DNA of 64,000 bases from Channa striata (Eukaryota > Chordata > Actinopteri > Anabantiformes > Channidae): contig CM065185.1 in assembly GCA_033026295.1 (NCBI GenBank), forward strand, positions 20,950,001-21,014,000. Reading direction: 5' to 3'. Shown one piece after another: positions 55,405 to 64,000 of the stretch. The first letter of the stretch is position 1. The number at the start of each line of letters is the position of its first letter. The position numbers and the translations under genes are program-made. Under the pieces are notes generated by a model that searched no databases, was not told where the DNA came from, and saw only the letters and a list, made by a program, of their open reading frames with translations.

Positions 55405-55715
55405 ATGTGCAGAGTTGACCAAGTGTGAACTACACCAAGTAGAAAGAAGCTGTGATCTTCATCAACACTAAGTTGGTGGATTAGAAGGAGGAACCTGATC
55501 ACAGTGACAGGGCTCATTCACAGCCCTGTGTTCTTCCCCCTACTTTTCTCTTCGGCTCTTTGACAGTGTTGCTCCTCCCTGTTTGTGGGTTTCATTGGCA
55601 GCTGGAACCACAGTGACTGTGAGAAAGCAGCAATGAGCAGAATCCATGTGATATGAAGCTGTGGTTGGAAAACCACTTCCCTCCTCTTTGAAGAGGAGTC
55701 AGATATGTGGCTTCA
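55405..55715. repeat. V18-V19 interval
   Basis: Matches 2,106-2,416 almost base for base, including the V18-type promoter and the group D downstream flank. No further gene is seen. Confidence 0.6.
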
Positions 55716-55754
55716 GCTTTTTGTACAGGCTCTTCTACACTTTGTATCACTGTG
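55716..55754 (-). other. V19 RSS (23-bp spacer)
   Basis: Heptamer CACAGTG (55,748-55,754), 23-bp spacer, nonamer ACAAAAAGC (55,716-55,724). Confidence 0.87.
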
Positions 55755-56201
55755 TTTCTCAGAGCACAGTAGTAGAGAGCTGTGTCTGCCAGGGTCAGTG
55801 TCCTTATGGTCAGTTCAGTCGTTGAATCTGAGGTTTGGGATTCGTATCGTTTATCAGGGATGTACTGAGCTCTGCTCCCTTTAGCTCCTTTCAAGAGAAT
55901 AAACTGAGGAGGCTGAAGGTCAGAAAGATGTTTGTACCAGTAAAGCCACACATCCGTAGAAGTTGTCTCATAGTTACACCTGAGTGTGACAGTTTGTCCT
56001 TCTGTCCCACTGACTTGATCTAGTTCAGGAGAGATTGTGTCTCCAGCTATTAGTCCTGGAAAAAGTAGAGAAAATGAAGCCATTAGATGAACATTGTTGA
56101 TGAGGCTGAGAGGAGAAGACATTTGATCCTGTTACAGCCAATAGATATTTGTCCAACTGACCTATGAAGTGAGACAAAGACAGACAGAGGTAGAGCAACA
56201 T
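55755..56201 (-). CDS. V19: TCR alpha/delta-type V segment, group D
   Basis: Leader exon 56,162-56,201; V exon 55,755-56,055, GLIAGDTISPELDQVSG. It has TLRCNYE, LYWYKHLSDLQPPQF and LADTALYYCALR. The frame is open. In the promoter (56,372-56,385) the CCAAT box is changed to CTAAT, while the CRE-like core is kept. Confidence 0.9.
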
Positions 56202-56371
56202 GTCTTTGGAGTAGTTGAAGCCAAACAGACAGCAGACGAACAATGTTGTTCCACTGCAGGAGAATGACGCAACTAAACAGCCTCTCTGCTGCACAGCCCT
56301 TCTCCTCAACATCAAGCTGATTGTGCTTTTAGTTCCTCAGACGTTTCTGCTCTGGACACACAGACAATCTC

Positions 56372-56385
56372 ATTAGTTGACGTGG
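56372..56385 (-). promoter_or_regulatory. V19 promoter with mutated CCAAT
   Basis: Minus strand CCACGTCAACTAAT: the CRE-like core is intact, with a single change in the CCAAT box relative to V2, V7 and V16. Confidence 0.5.
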
Positions 56386-56755
56386 ACTCAGTGGGTGGGG
56401 CCAAAGACTCACTTCAGACAGACATTATTTCTGACAAACAGAGATCGAAACACCAGAAGATCTATGTAGTATATGTGGTGGACTGCGGCTCCGGAGGTGG
56501 AGCAGTCGACCACCAATTTCACGGTTGTTTGTTGGATTCCCTGCTCATTCATCAGACTGAAGAAGTGAAGTGGAGTCAGTGACTTACCACATCTACAGCA
56601 ACATCGCTACCTCTGAATGGGATGTGCACTTCCTGTGGTTGTTCATTTGCAGCTTTAGCAGAAAGATTTAAGTTTTTAGTCAGGAAACAGGTTTTAGTTA
56701 AAGTAAAAATTATTTTATCAAAGGTCTTTTCTTATCAGTGTGTAACAGTGTGTGT
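56386..56755. repeat. Start of duplicated block 2 (V20-V21)
   Basis: Matches 4,989-5,347, including the A-box and B-box-like pair at about 56,475-56,545. In this copy the block follows a complete group D promoter; in the first copy it follows the V3 fragment. Confidence 0.55.
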
Positions 56756-56802
56756 CTCCCTCTAGTGGATGTTGTAGAGTATTGTGTTGTCTTTACTCCA
56801 AA

Positions 56803-56840
56803 GGTTTTTGTACAGACTTGTGCTGTTTCCTGTCACTGTG
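56803..56840 (-). other. V20 RSS (22-bp spacer)
   Basis: Heptamer CACAGTG (56,834-56,840), nonamer ACAAAAACC (56,803-56,811); CTCF-like core at 56,756-56,768. Confidence 0.9.
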
Positions 56841-57275
56841 GGCTGCAGAGCACAGTAGTACACAGCAGAGTCAGACAGATGAAGCTTCTTGATCGTCAAA
56901 TGAACTGATGTTCCGTTGATTGCAGCATGAAATCTGTCGATTGGGAACTCTGGAGCATTTTCTACTGATGTTGAGAAACGTCGCAACATGTACTTAGGAA
57001 AGTCATTCATCTCTTGTTTGTACCAGAACAATGTTGGATTAGTGTAGATGGTCTCAAAAGTACAGTCCAGTATAACAAGGTCTCCTTCAGCAGCAGTAAC
57101 ATCTGCCCTTGTCTGGGTCACTCTGTCTTCTCCTTTACACTCTGGGGAAGAACAGAACATGCAGAAGAAGAGAAGAATCAATAACGATGACTGATGAAAA
57201 CAGAACAATCAGTAGGTTTAAACACTTACCTACAAACAGAGTCAGAATCAGGATGTTTCTCAGCCAGTGTTTCAT
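56841..57275 (-). CDS. V20: TCR alpha/delta-type V segment, group C
   Basis: Leader exon 57,230-57,275 (MKHWLRNILILTLFV); V exon 56,841-57,141, ECKGEDRVTQTRAD. It has ILDCTFE, LFWYKQEMNDFPKYML and LSDSAVYYCALQ. The frame is open. It is the block-duplicate partner of V4, with small changes in FR1 (DLVIL for DAVKL) and CDR1, and a different germline 3' end. Confidence 0.9.
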
Positions 57276-58854
57276 GTCTGCAGTCAGAGAGGAAGAACAT
57301 TGATGATCTGATGGACCTGAGGCTTCACATCATTGCTCCTTCCCCTTTATCATCAGTTCATCAACTCCCAACATTGACACTTCAGATCTTTAGCTGCTGA
57401 TCTTTTTCACAGCAGTTTACAATGAGGAACGTGAAACTGAGTTTTCAAACACTTTAAGCCGTCGACCGTTAGTTTTACTCCAAAATCATCATCACAAACG
57501 TCTAAAGAAAGAGGGGAAAAAAGAACTGGGAGCATTTGTTACAAATGTTTGTTGGTTTCTCGTCAGTATCGATCCTAATGCTGCTTTTCATCAGAGAATG
57601 TTGTCGGTTTTCCCATCTTCTCCACTCATTGGAAGCATGTGACGTCTGAACACACCAAAAAAAAAAGGAAAATGTATTTGCAAAATATGTGTTTGCACAT
57701 AAAGCAGATATTGATCTTTGTAGCTTGTCCTTCTCCACCTCCTATAACTTTTACTGACAGGATGAAACATACTTGAGATCTGTAAACTCAGTTTTTCATG
57801 TTACATGAGTGTCACACACTGGGCTCCTCTGTTCCACCTGTAGCTGGTTAATCTGGTCACAGTCCAGATTTGAAGAGCAGGCGCGTCCACAAATGTACAC
57901 TGAAAAAGAGTCGATGGTTCGAGCCTGATGGTGTTTTATGTGTTGATTCAGTTTCTGAACAGAAAAATATTTATTGCAAACGTGGAGTTAGACATTGTAT
58001 TGATCTGCTGTTTTTTCATATACGTCAGACACACACACATATAAATATGTTTTACAAAAGTCATACAGCAGTCGTCTCCAGGTGCTTCAAGCTGCAAAGA
58101 TGCTCAGACCAAATACTATTGATAATTAGTGAGTATGAGTTCTGTAGCATCCAGAGACAGAGTTTGGAATTCAAACTCCATGTTGAAAACAAGGGGGAGG
58201 TAGACGGACCCGACAATAAGCTTTCTTTATAAAGGAATCCACCACTAATCCTCCCCAGGACCAGATAACAGCAGGAGAACTGAGTAAAGCAAACAAACCC
58301 CATCTGGCTTAAAGCCACAAATTGACACTCATGCAATTAACATAAATTTTGCTGTGAGTTTTTCATTTACCAGACCCAAGACTGTCTCCTAACTCACTTG
58401 CAAATGACGTTCTTATCAAGATGGTACCAGCTCTCTGGAAAGGAATTTGCAAAACAACCATAAAACTGGAGGTGCGAAACCCCTTGAGACAGAAAGACTT
58501 TGTTTGAATTCAAACCCCAGAACAGGGACAAATCAGCTATCAAGCTTCATAAAAGAGAAGCAAATCTGGAACAATTTGACATGATACCGTCCTTTCTACG
58601 ACAAGAAATGACGAAGTTATAAACTAAAAGTTTTAATTCAGAATGACGAGAATAACACGGCACAACATTGCCACCCTTGGGTGGAAATTATCAGTGCATC
58701 CCGAAGATACTCTTCTAAAGAAAGAAATTAAACGGCATTAATTTGTTGTCTGAAAGTTAAAACACGATGTCATATTTTCTGTTAATTCTGTATATTACAC
58801 ATACATGTTACATATTCATGCACGCCTTAGTTATGTAAACGTGATCATGTCATG
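57276..58854. repeat. Long intergenic duplicated unit (copy 2), first part
   Basis: Matches 5,868-7,459 closely up to the Rex1 insertion point. No gene is seen. Confidence 0.6.
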
Positions 58855-58858
58855 TTAT
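58855..58858. repeat. Short target-site duplication (Rex1-like LINE)
   Basis: TTAT here and at 60,779-60,782. The uninterrupted paralogue at 7,456-7,470 reads catgttatattaattc with one TTAT. Confidence 0.6.
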
Positions 58859-60778
58859 GTTAGCTACCCTCCCGGACACAAATGTCTCCTTCCTGAACCA
58901 GCTTAATGACTTTTATGCTCGCTTTGAAGGAGACAACAAAGAACCTGCCACCAGAATCACTCCTACAACCAACCTCTCACCCATCACACTCACCTCCACA
59001 GACGTCTACACCGCACTGAGCCAGGTCAACGTGCACAAGGCTGCTGGACCAGACGGCATCCCTGGACGCGTTCTTAGAGCATGTGCTGAGCAGCTTACTG
59101 GGGTATTCACAGACATTTTTAACATTTCCCTTGCCCAAGCAGCTGTGCCAACATGCTTTAAATCCACCGCCATTGTGCCAGTGCCGAAACACTCCAGCCC
59201 AACATGCCTGAACGACTACCGCCCTGTAGCACTCACGCCCATCATTATGAAGTGCTTTGAGCGGCTGGTCCTGGCAAACCTGAAGGACTGTCTCCCACCC
59301 ACACTAGACCCACACCAGTTTGCCTACCGTGGCAACAGGAGCACAGAGGATGCAGTCTCCATTGCACTGCACTCTGTGCTAACACACCTGGACAATAAGA
59401 ACACTTATGCACGAATGCTGTTTGTTGACTTCAGCTCAGCATTCAACACTGTAATACCCTCTAAGTTAATTACCAAACTTAGAGACCTGGACATTAACAT
59501 ATTACTCTGCAATTGGATCATGGACTTTCTGACCAACAGACCTCAGCATGTTAGGTCAGACCACATCTGTTCCACCACCATCACGCTCAACACTGGGGTA
59601 CCACAGGGCTGTGTGCTGAGCCCTTTCCTCTACTCCCTCTTCACCCACGACTGCAAGCCCATGCATGGATCTAACACCATCATTAAGTTTGCAGATGATA
59701 CAACAGTGATCGGTCTCATCAACAACAACGATGAGACTGCCTACAGGGAGGAGGTCCAGCATCTGGTCACTTGGTGCAGGGATAATAATCTGCTCCTTAA
59801 CACCAACAAGACCAAGGAGCTCATTGTGGACTTCAGGAAGGAGAAAAGAGGCTCACACGATCCCATCCATGTTAACGGGATGGCCGTTGAGCCTGTTTCA
59901 TCCTTCAAGTTCCTGGGTACCCACATCTCGGAGGACCTGTCCTGGACCACCAACACCTCCAGCCTAATCAAGAAGGCTCACCAGCGCCTCTTCTTCTTGA
60001 GAACACTCAAGAAAAACCATCTTCCCTCGGCTATCCTGGTGAACTTTTACCGCTGCACAATAGAGAGCATCCTAACCAACTGTATCACAGTCTGGTATGG
60101 GAGCTGCTCTGCTGCAGAGCGTAAGGCACTGCAGCGGGTAGTGAAAACTGCCCAACGCATTACAGGGACTCCACTTCCAGCCATTGAGGACATTCAAAAG
60201 AAACACTGTCTGCGTCGAGCACGCAGTATTCTTAAGGACTCCTCTCACCCCGCCCACAGACTGTTTTCTCTCCTGCCTTCAGGCAGGCGCTTTAGATATC
60301 CCCGGACACGAACCACCAGACTGAGGAACAGCTTTTTTCCTAGAGCTGTCTCCTTATTGAACTCTGCCCCCCACTGATTTCACTGACCTCTTTGCCACAA
60401 CCATACACCCCGACATTCTCCCCAAACCATTGCACTACTCAATATTGCACATACTCATTGCACTAGCCTGTATATACTCACCTGTAAATACACGTCTGTA
60501 AAATGTCTGTAAATAGCAAACTGCACATTATATTCATATCTACTTGCATATTCAATCTGTAAATTTCTGCACTAGTTAACAACACCCTGTATAGTATGTT
60601 CATAGCATCTGTAAATATGATCCATAATTTCTTGTGTACATATTTTCTCGAGGTAATTTATAACCTATATCCTGCACTTGCTGCTTATTGCACTTCTGGT
60701 TAGACATAAACTGCATTTCGTTGCCTTGTACTTGTACATGTGTAATGACAATAAAGTTGAATCTAATCTAATCTAATC
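58859..60778 (+). mobile_element. Rex1/Babar-like LINE, 5' truncated, RT frame intact
   Basis: 1.92 kb. An open frame of about 500 residues runs to 60,377 (its first ATG overlaps the flank by chance). It carries the RT: VHKAAGPDGIPGRVLRACAE, VFTDIFNISLAQAAVP, NDYRPVALTPIIMKCFERL, the catalytic-core VDFSSAFNT (about residue 190), GVPQGCVLSPFLYSLF (about 247) and IIKFADDTTVIG (about 275-286). The C-terminal FFLRTLKKNHL and CITVWYGSCSAAERKALQ follow. A 400-bp 3' region ends in caataaagttgaa and a (TCTAA)n tail at 60,762-60,778. The endonuclease is missing. The lack of any stop or frameshift in 1.5 kb suggests a recent insertion, after the block duplication. Confidence 0.92.
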
Positions 60779-62376
60779 TTATATTAATTCGCTACGATGT
60801 CCAGATAATGCATGACTGAATTCCTAATTGTTGTTGTGTGTTCTTACTGTGTATTAATAGGTATTAGACAAAGCAAATTTTCCATGGAATAATCATTGGA
60901 ATCCATCTATTCGTCTAATCAGAACTTTCACCTATTTGGAAAATTAGACACTAACTATTAGACGCAACAACCATGTTGCTTTATGCATTTTAACCTCCAT
61001 AGGAGTTTGCACAGTATAACAATTGGAATTTGTTGCTTTGTTTTATAGTATAAGATCTTGGGCTTGATGAAAAGAGAAATCTATTCTCGACTTTGTGTGA
61101 TTAAACCGAACAAAGGATTTAATGTGATCTAGAGGAGGGACTAGCTCTGCCCTCTGCGGTAAATTAGAATTTAGCAGCAACGCCTGATCGTCTTGGCGAC
61201 GCCCCAACGTTATAAAATAAAGTTAAAATTCCTTTGTTAGAGCTCAGTTCCAGTTTGAGCTTTTAAGAAGTTGTGAAAATTACTTTTTGTCGTTAATTCT
61301 CTCATCCATAACTTCTCAAACTATTCTTAAAGCGCGCACGTCTTTCCTGCTTATTTTTGTCTTTGTTAGTCATTTTTGACTATTGGAACTCCAAGCCAAA
61401 CTTCAATTTTTGAAAATCCTTTAAAATTAGTCCAGACTGAGCCCGAGATTTTTATTCAGTAGCCATATTTTTATCAACCATTTTTGTTGATTTTCTTTAA
61501 TTCAACAACATCATGTTTCATACCGGACAACCAGCGCTTCTGTAAGTCAGCTCAGCCACCAGCAGAACCAGACCACGTTACTTGAGCTTGCCATCCGACC
61601 AGGTGAACGCTCCTGTGGGCCGGAGAAACCCCACTGATAGCTCGCCTGTTAACAGAACCAAGACGGTCCATCCTGCTCTACAAAAGAACCGGTATCTGGT
61701 GCAGGACACCAGATGATGTTTAAACAAAACTAATAATTAAAGGCAGCGTGTTAAAAAGAAACTCAGAAACAAAGAAAAAGAATCAAGGAGTGAAAGTTGG
61801 GGCTCACAGCCTCAACGGTTAGAAGATGAAGTGACTTTCTGTAAAATACAGTAAATGTTTCTCATCTGCAGGACTGTGTTAACTGTAGTGAACAGACTAA
61901 ATCAGGAGTTGTAGCAGGTACAAACCCTGTAAGTAATTAACTATTGATGATTAGGGCAAATACAAGAGTTTTAGGGACAGGGTCAGACTGCCTGATGTCA
62001 GTTGATGGAAAATGGTCCAGTAGCCAACTGACTTCTTTTTAAACCTGGGGACAGACAGGAGCTGGACAATCTCACAGCCAAGACTATGAGACTGAATAGA
62101 AGGTTTAAGATGACAATGAAGGACACCTGCAGGTGTCCCCGGCTTTGGAGGGTTAGGGGATCAAACCAACAATTGTAGGATTGTTCTGCACCACAGTCGC
62201 AATGAATTTACTTTCATATTCCAACATGAATGATCCATTATAGAAATCACCTTGCAGCATCTTGTTGTCATCAGATATTTTGTTCTATGAAATAGAGTTT
62301 TAGAATTAGTTTAGAATTTTTTTCTCTGAGTATGACTTTCTTTACTGTCACGAACCATCAGTGTAACAGTGTGTGT
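60779..62376. repeat. Long intergenic duplicated unit (copy 2), second part
   Basis: Matches 7,460-9,065 closely. From about 61,765 it carries the LINE-relic composite. No gene is seen. Confidence 0.6.
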
Positions 62377-62423
62377 CTCCCTCTAGTGGACGTTGTGGAC
62401 TATTGTGTTGTCTTTGCTCCAAA

Positions 62424-62461
62424 GGTTTTTGTACAGACTTGTGCTGTTTCCTGTCACTGTG
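62424..62461 (-). other. V21 RSS (22-bp spacer)
   Basis: Heptamer CACAGTG (62,455-62,461), nonamer ACAAAAACC (62,424-62,432); CTCF-like core at 62,377-62,389. Confidence 0.9.
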
Positions 62462-62908
62462 GGCCTCACAGCACAGTAGTACACAGCAGAGTCAGACACT
62501 GCAGCAGAGATGATGATCATGGTGATTTGTTTGTCTTCAACTGTAACGTTGTATCGAGGATTTGGACTAATTACTGTTCCTGATCCTGAATGTGAGATAA
62601 GGAACTGTGGAGGTTTTCCTGGATGTTGTTGATACCAGAAGAAATAATCACCCAATACCAGTTTGGAGTATGTGAAGGACAGAGGGACGTTGCTGCCTTC
62701 TAAACTGAACTCTTCATCCTTCACTGCTGTGGGACCTTCACAGCTGACACCTGAAATAGAAAAATTAACAGTTATTTGATGATGAGAAAGACTCTGTGAA
62801 CAACTGCAGATGTTACTGGAATAAACTTTTGTGAGAAGCAAAATCTATCTGACCTGTGAGAGTGTAAAGAACCAGCAGAGAAAACAAAGAACAGTCCAAT
62901 GTCAGCAT
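62462..62908 (-). CDS. V21: TCR alpha/delta-type V segment, group A (SCEG type)
   Basis: Leader exon 62,854-62,908 (MLTLDCSLFSLLVLYTLT); V exon 62,462-62,750, GVSCEGPTAVKDEEF. It has PLSFTYS (first cysteine to Phe), YFFWYQQHPGKPPQFL and VSDSAVYYCAVR. The frame is open. It is the block-duplicate partner of V5: the two differ mainly in CDR1 (LVLGDY versus LVSTDY) and in the 3' end. CAGGAAGT at 62,953-62,960. Confidence 0.9.
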
Positions 62909-63009
62909 GTCGAATGAAGTCAGCTTTGGTTTGTGTGTTAAACTGAGCTGAGCAGGAAGTTTCTCTCTCTCCTATAGATCAGTAACAGATCAGCTCCTCC
63001 CTCAGTCTG

Positions 63010-63635
63010 TGACCACTATGAAGAAAAGTAAGGTCAGACACTCTAGCATTTGTTGGGCCTCCTTTAGCTTTTATTACGGCATGCATTCGCTGTGGCAATG
63101 TTTCAACAAACATTCGCAATGTCACAAGATTCATTTACGTCCAGTGTTGGAATAATTTTTCACCAAGATTTTGTATTGATAATAGGAGAGTCGGAAAACT
63201 GCGCAAAGCCTTCTCCAGCACATCCCAAAGATTCTCAGTGGGCTTAAGGTCTGGACTCTGTGGTGGCCAGTCCATGTGTGAAAATGATGTCTCATGCTCC
63301 CTCTTTCACAATTTGAGTCCGATGAATCTTGGCATTGTCATCTTGGAATATGCCTGTGCCATCAGGGAAGAAAAAATCCACTGATGGAATAACCTGCTCA
63401 TTCAGTATATTCAGGTAGTCAGCTGACCTCATTCTTTGGGCACATAATGTTGCTGAACCTAGACCTGAACTTCTGCAGCACCCCAAGATCATAGCACTGC
63501 TGCCAAATGCTTTTACAGTAGACACTAGGAATGATGGGTGCATCACTTCATGTGACTCTCTTCTTACCCTGATGCTCATTTTGGAACAGGGTAAATCTGG
63601 ACTCATCAGACCACATGACCTTTTTCCATTGCTCC
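63010..63635 (-). mobile_element. Tc1-B: truncated Tc1/mariner relic
   Basis: Close relative of Tc1-A. The minus strand reads SKMSIRVRRESHEVMHPSFL, then SADYLNILNEQVIPSVDFFF, then IFQDDNAKIHRTQIVKEGA, with a better-preserved DDN region than Tc1-A. The low end lacks the inverted repeat, starting about 35 bp in. The high end is cut by the L2 fragment. It begins exactly where homology between the V5 and V21 upstream regions stops (9,700 and 63,009). Confidence 0.85.
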
Positions 63636-63639
63636 AGAG

Positions 63640-64000
63640 TCCAATCTTTATTCCTAGGGAATTGAAGCCCCTTCTTTATCGATTAGCGTCACTGACTAGT
63701 GGTTTTCTGAACATTGCCAAAATTAGTAGCATCCTATCCCAAAGCAATGCTGAAAAATTGGTTCATGCATTTGTTACTTCTAGATTGGACTACTGTAATT
63801 CTCTACTTTCAGGCTGCCCCACTAACTCTCTAAAAAGCCTCCAATTAATCCAAAATGCTGCAGCAAGATTACTGACTGGGATTGATAAGAGAGATCATAT
63901 TTCACCTTCATTAGCTTCTCTCCATTAACTTCCCATTAAATGTAGAATAGAATTTAAAACCCTTCTTCTTACCTGTAAAGCTTTAAACGGTCAAGCCCCA
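63640..64000 (+). mobile_element. L2-type LINE C-terminus, runs off the window
   Basis: The plus strand reads LNIAKISSILSQSNAEKLVH, FVTSRLDYCNSLLSGCP and IQNAAARLLTGIDKRDHISP, the same C-terminal region as L2-A. A stop replaces Trp in LHWLPIKCR. It is open at the window end, so its 3' limit is unknown. Confidence 0.85.

Noticed and set aside
810..62461. CRISPR-like array from the many near-identical repeats
   Set aside because: The repeats are kilobases apart, of a vertebrate locus, and are V-segment RSS cassettes.
848..62950. Reading of each V frame through the RSS (PTVTGNSTSLYKN and so on) as a C-terminal protein tail
   Set aside because: This is translation of the heptamer, spacer and nonamer. 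In the germline the coding part ends at the heptamer.

Overview
This window is animal (ray-finned fish) genomic DNA. It carries part of a T-cell receptor alpha/delta-type variable (V) gene array embedded in fish-type transposons. Every V segment is on the minus strand. Each has a short leader exon, an intron of about 70 to 190 bp, a V exon of about 290 bp, and a recombination signal sequence (RSS) with a 22- or 23-bp spacer at the low-coordinate side. I found no D, J or constant segments and no unrelated host gene. I see 20 full-length V segments plus one truncated V and one orphan leader exon. Eighteen of the 20 have intact reading frames, and one of those 18 has a damaged RSS heptamer. Two are frameshifted pseudogenes. 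Two intact segments (V9 at 21.0 kb, V17 at 49.8 kb) lack a long ATG-started frame and were found by splicing the leader to the V exon by eye. The species cannot be named from the sequence; fish origin rests on the V style and on the RTE, L2/Maui, Rex1 and Tc1 elements.

The V segments fall into five groups, numbered V1 to V21 by position. Group A (V1, V5, V8, V10, V13, V14, V17, V21) begins SCED or SCEG and lacks the canonical first cysteine of the Ig fold. Group B (V9, V12) begins SCQD and keeps that cysteine. Group C (V3 fragment, V4, V6, V11, V15, V20) begins ECKGED. Group D (V2, V7, V16, V19) begins GDTISPE. Group E (V18 and an orphan leader at 2.1 kb) begins ECRGQ. Groups A, B, C and E share an almost identical 3' cassette despite unrelated bodies: last FR3 codons, heptamer, 22-bp spacer, nonamer and about 60 bp beyond. 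Group D has its own 23-bp-spacer RSS and a CCAAT plus CRE-like promoter.

Layout: 0-9.7 kb holds V1, the orphan leader, V2, V3, V4, V5. 10.4-13.5 kb is a full-length-like RTE LINE with an 18-bp target duplication. 14-24 kb holds V6-V10, a partial RTE copy and a third copy of a long intergenic unit. 25-28 kb has a Tc1 element with terminal inverted repeats, then Tc1 and LINE relics. 28.8-31.5 kb holds V11 and V12. 32-34.3 kb is an L2-type LINE. 35-40 kb holds V13, a LINE fragment and V14. 40.2-42.9 kb is a second RTE copy. 42.9-46.7 kb is V-free. 46.8-50.3 kb holds V15-V17. 50.7-51.4 kb is a foldback repeat. 51.7-54.9 kb repeats the Tc1/LINE relic block. 55-63 kb holds V18-V21, with a young Rex1-like LINE between V20 and V21. 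The window ends in a second Tc1 relic and an L2 fragment cut by the window edge.

Most of the window is built from duplicated blocks. The clearest pair is 4.99-9.70 kb and 56.39-63.01 kb (V4-V5 versus V20-V21), identical in order but with the Rex1 LINE only in the second. The most interesting regulatory signal is a CTCF-like core, CCACTAGAGGGAG on the V sense strand, exactly 34 bp beyond the RSS nonamer at 16 of 17 cassette-bearing segments. All copies point the same way.
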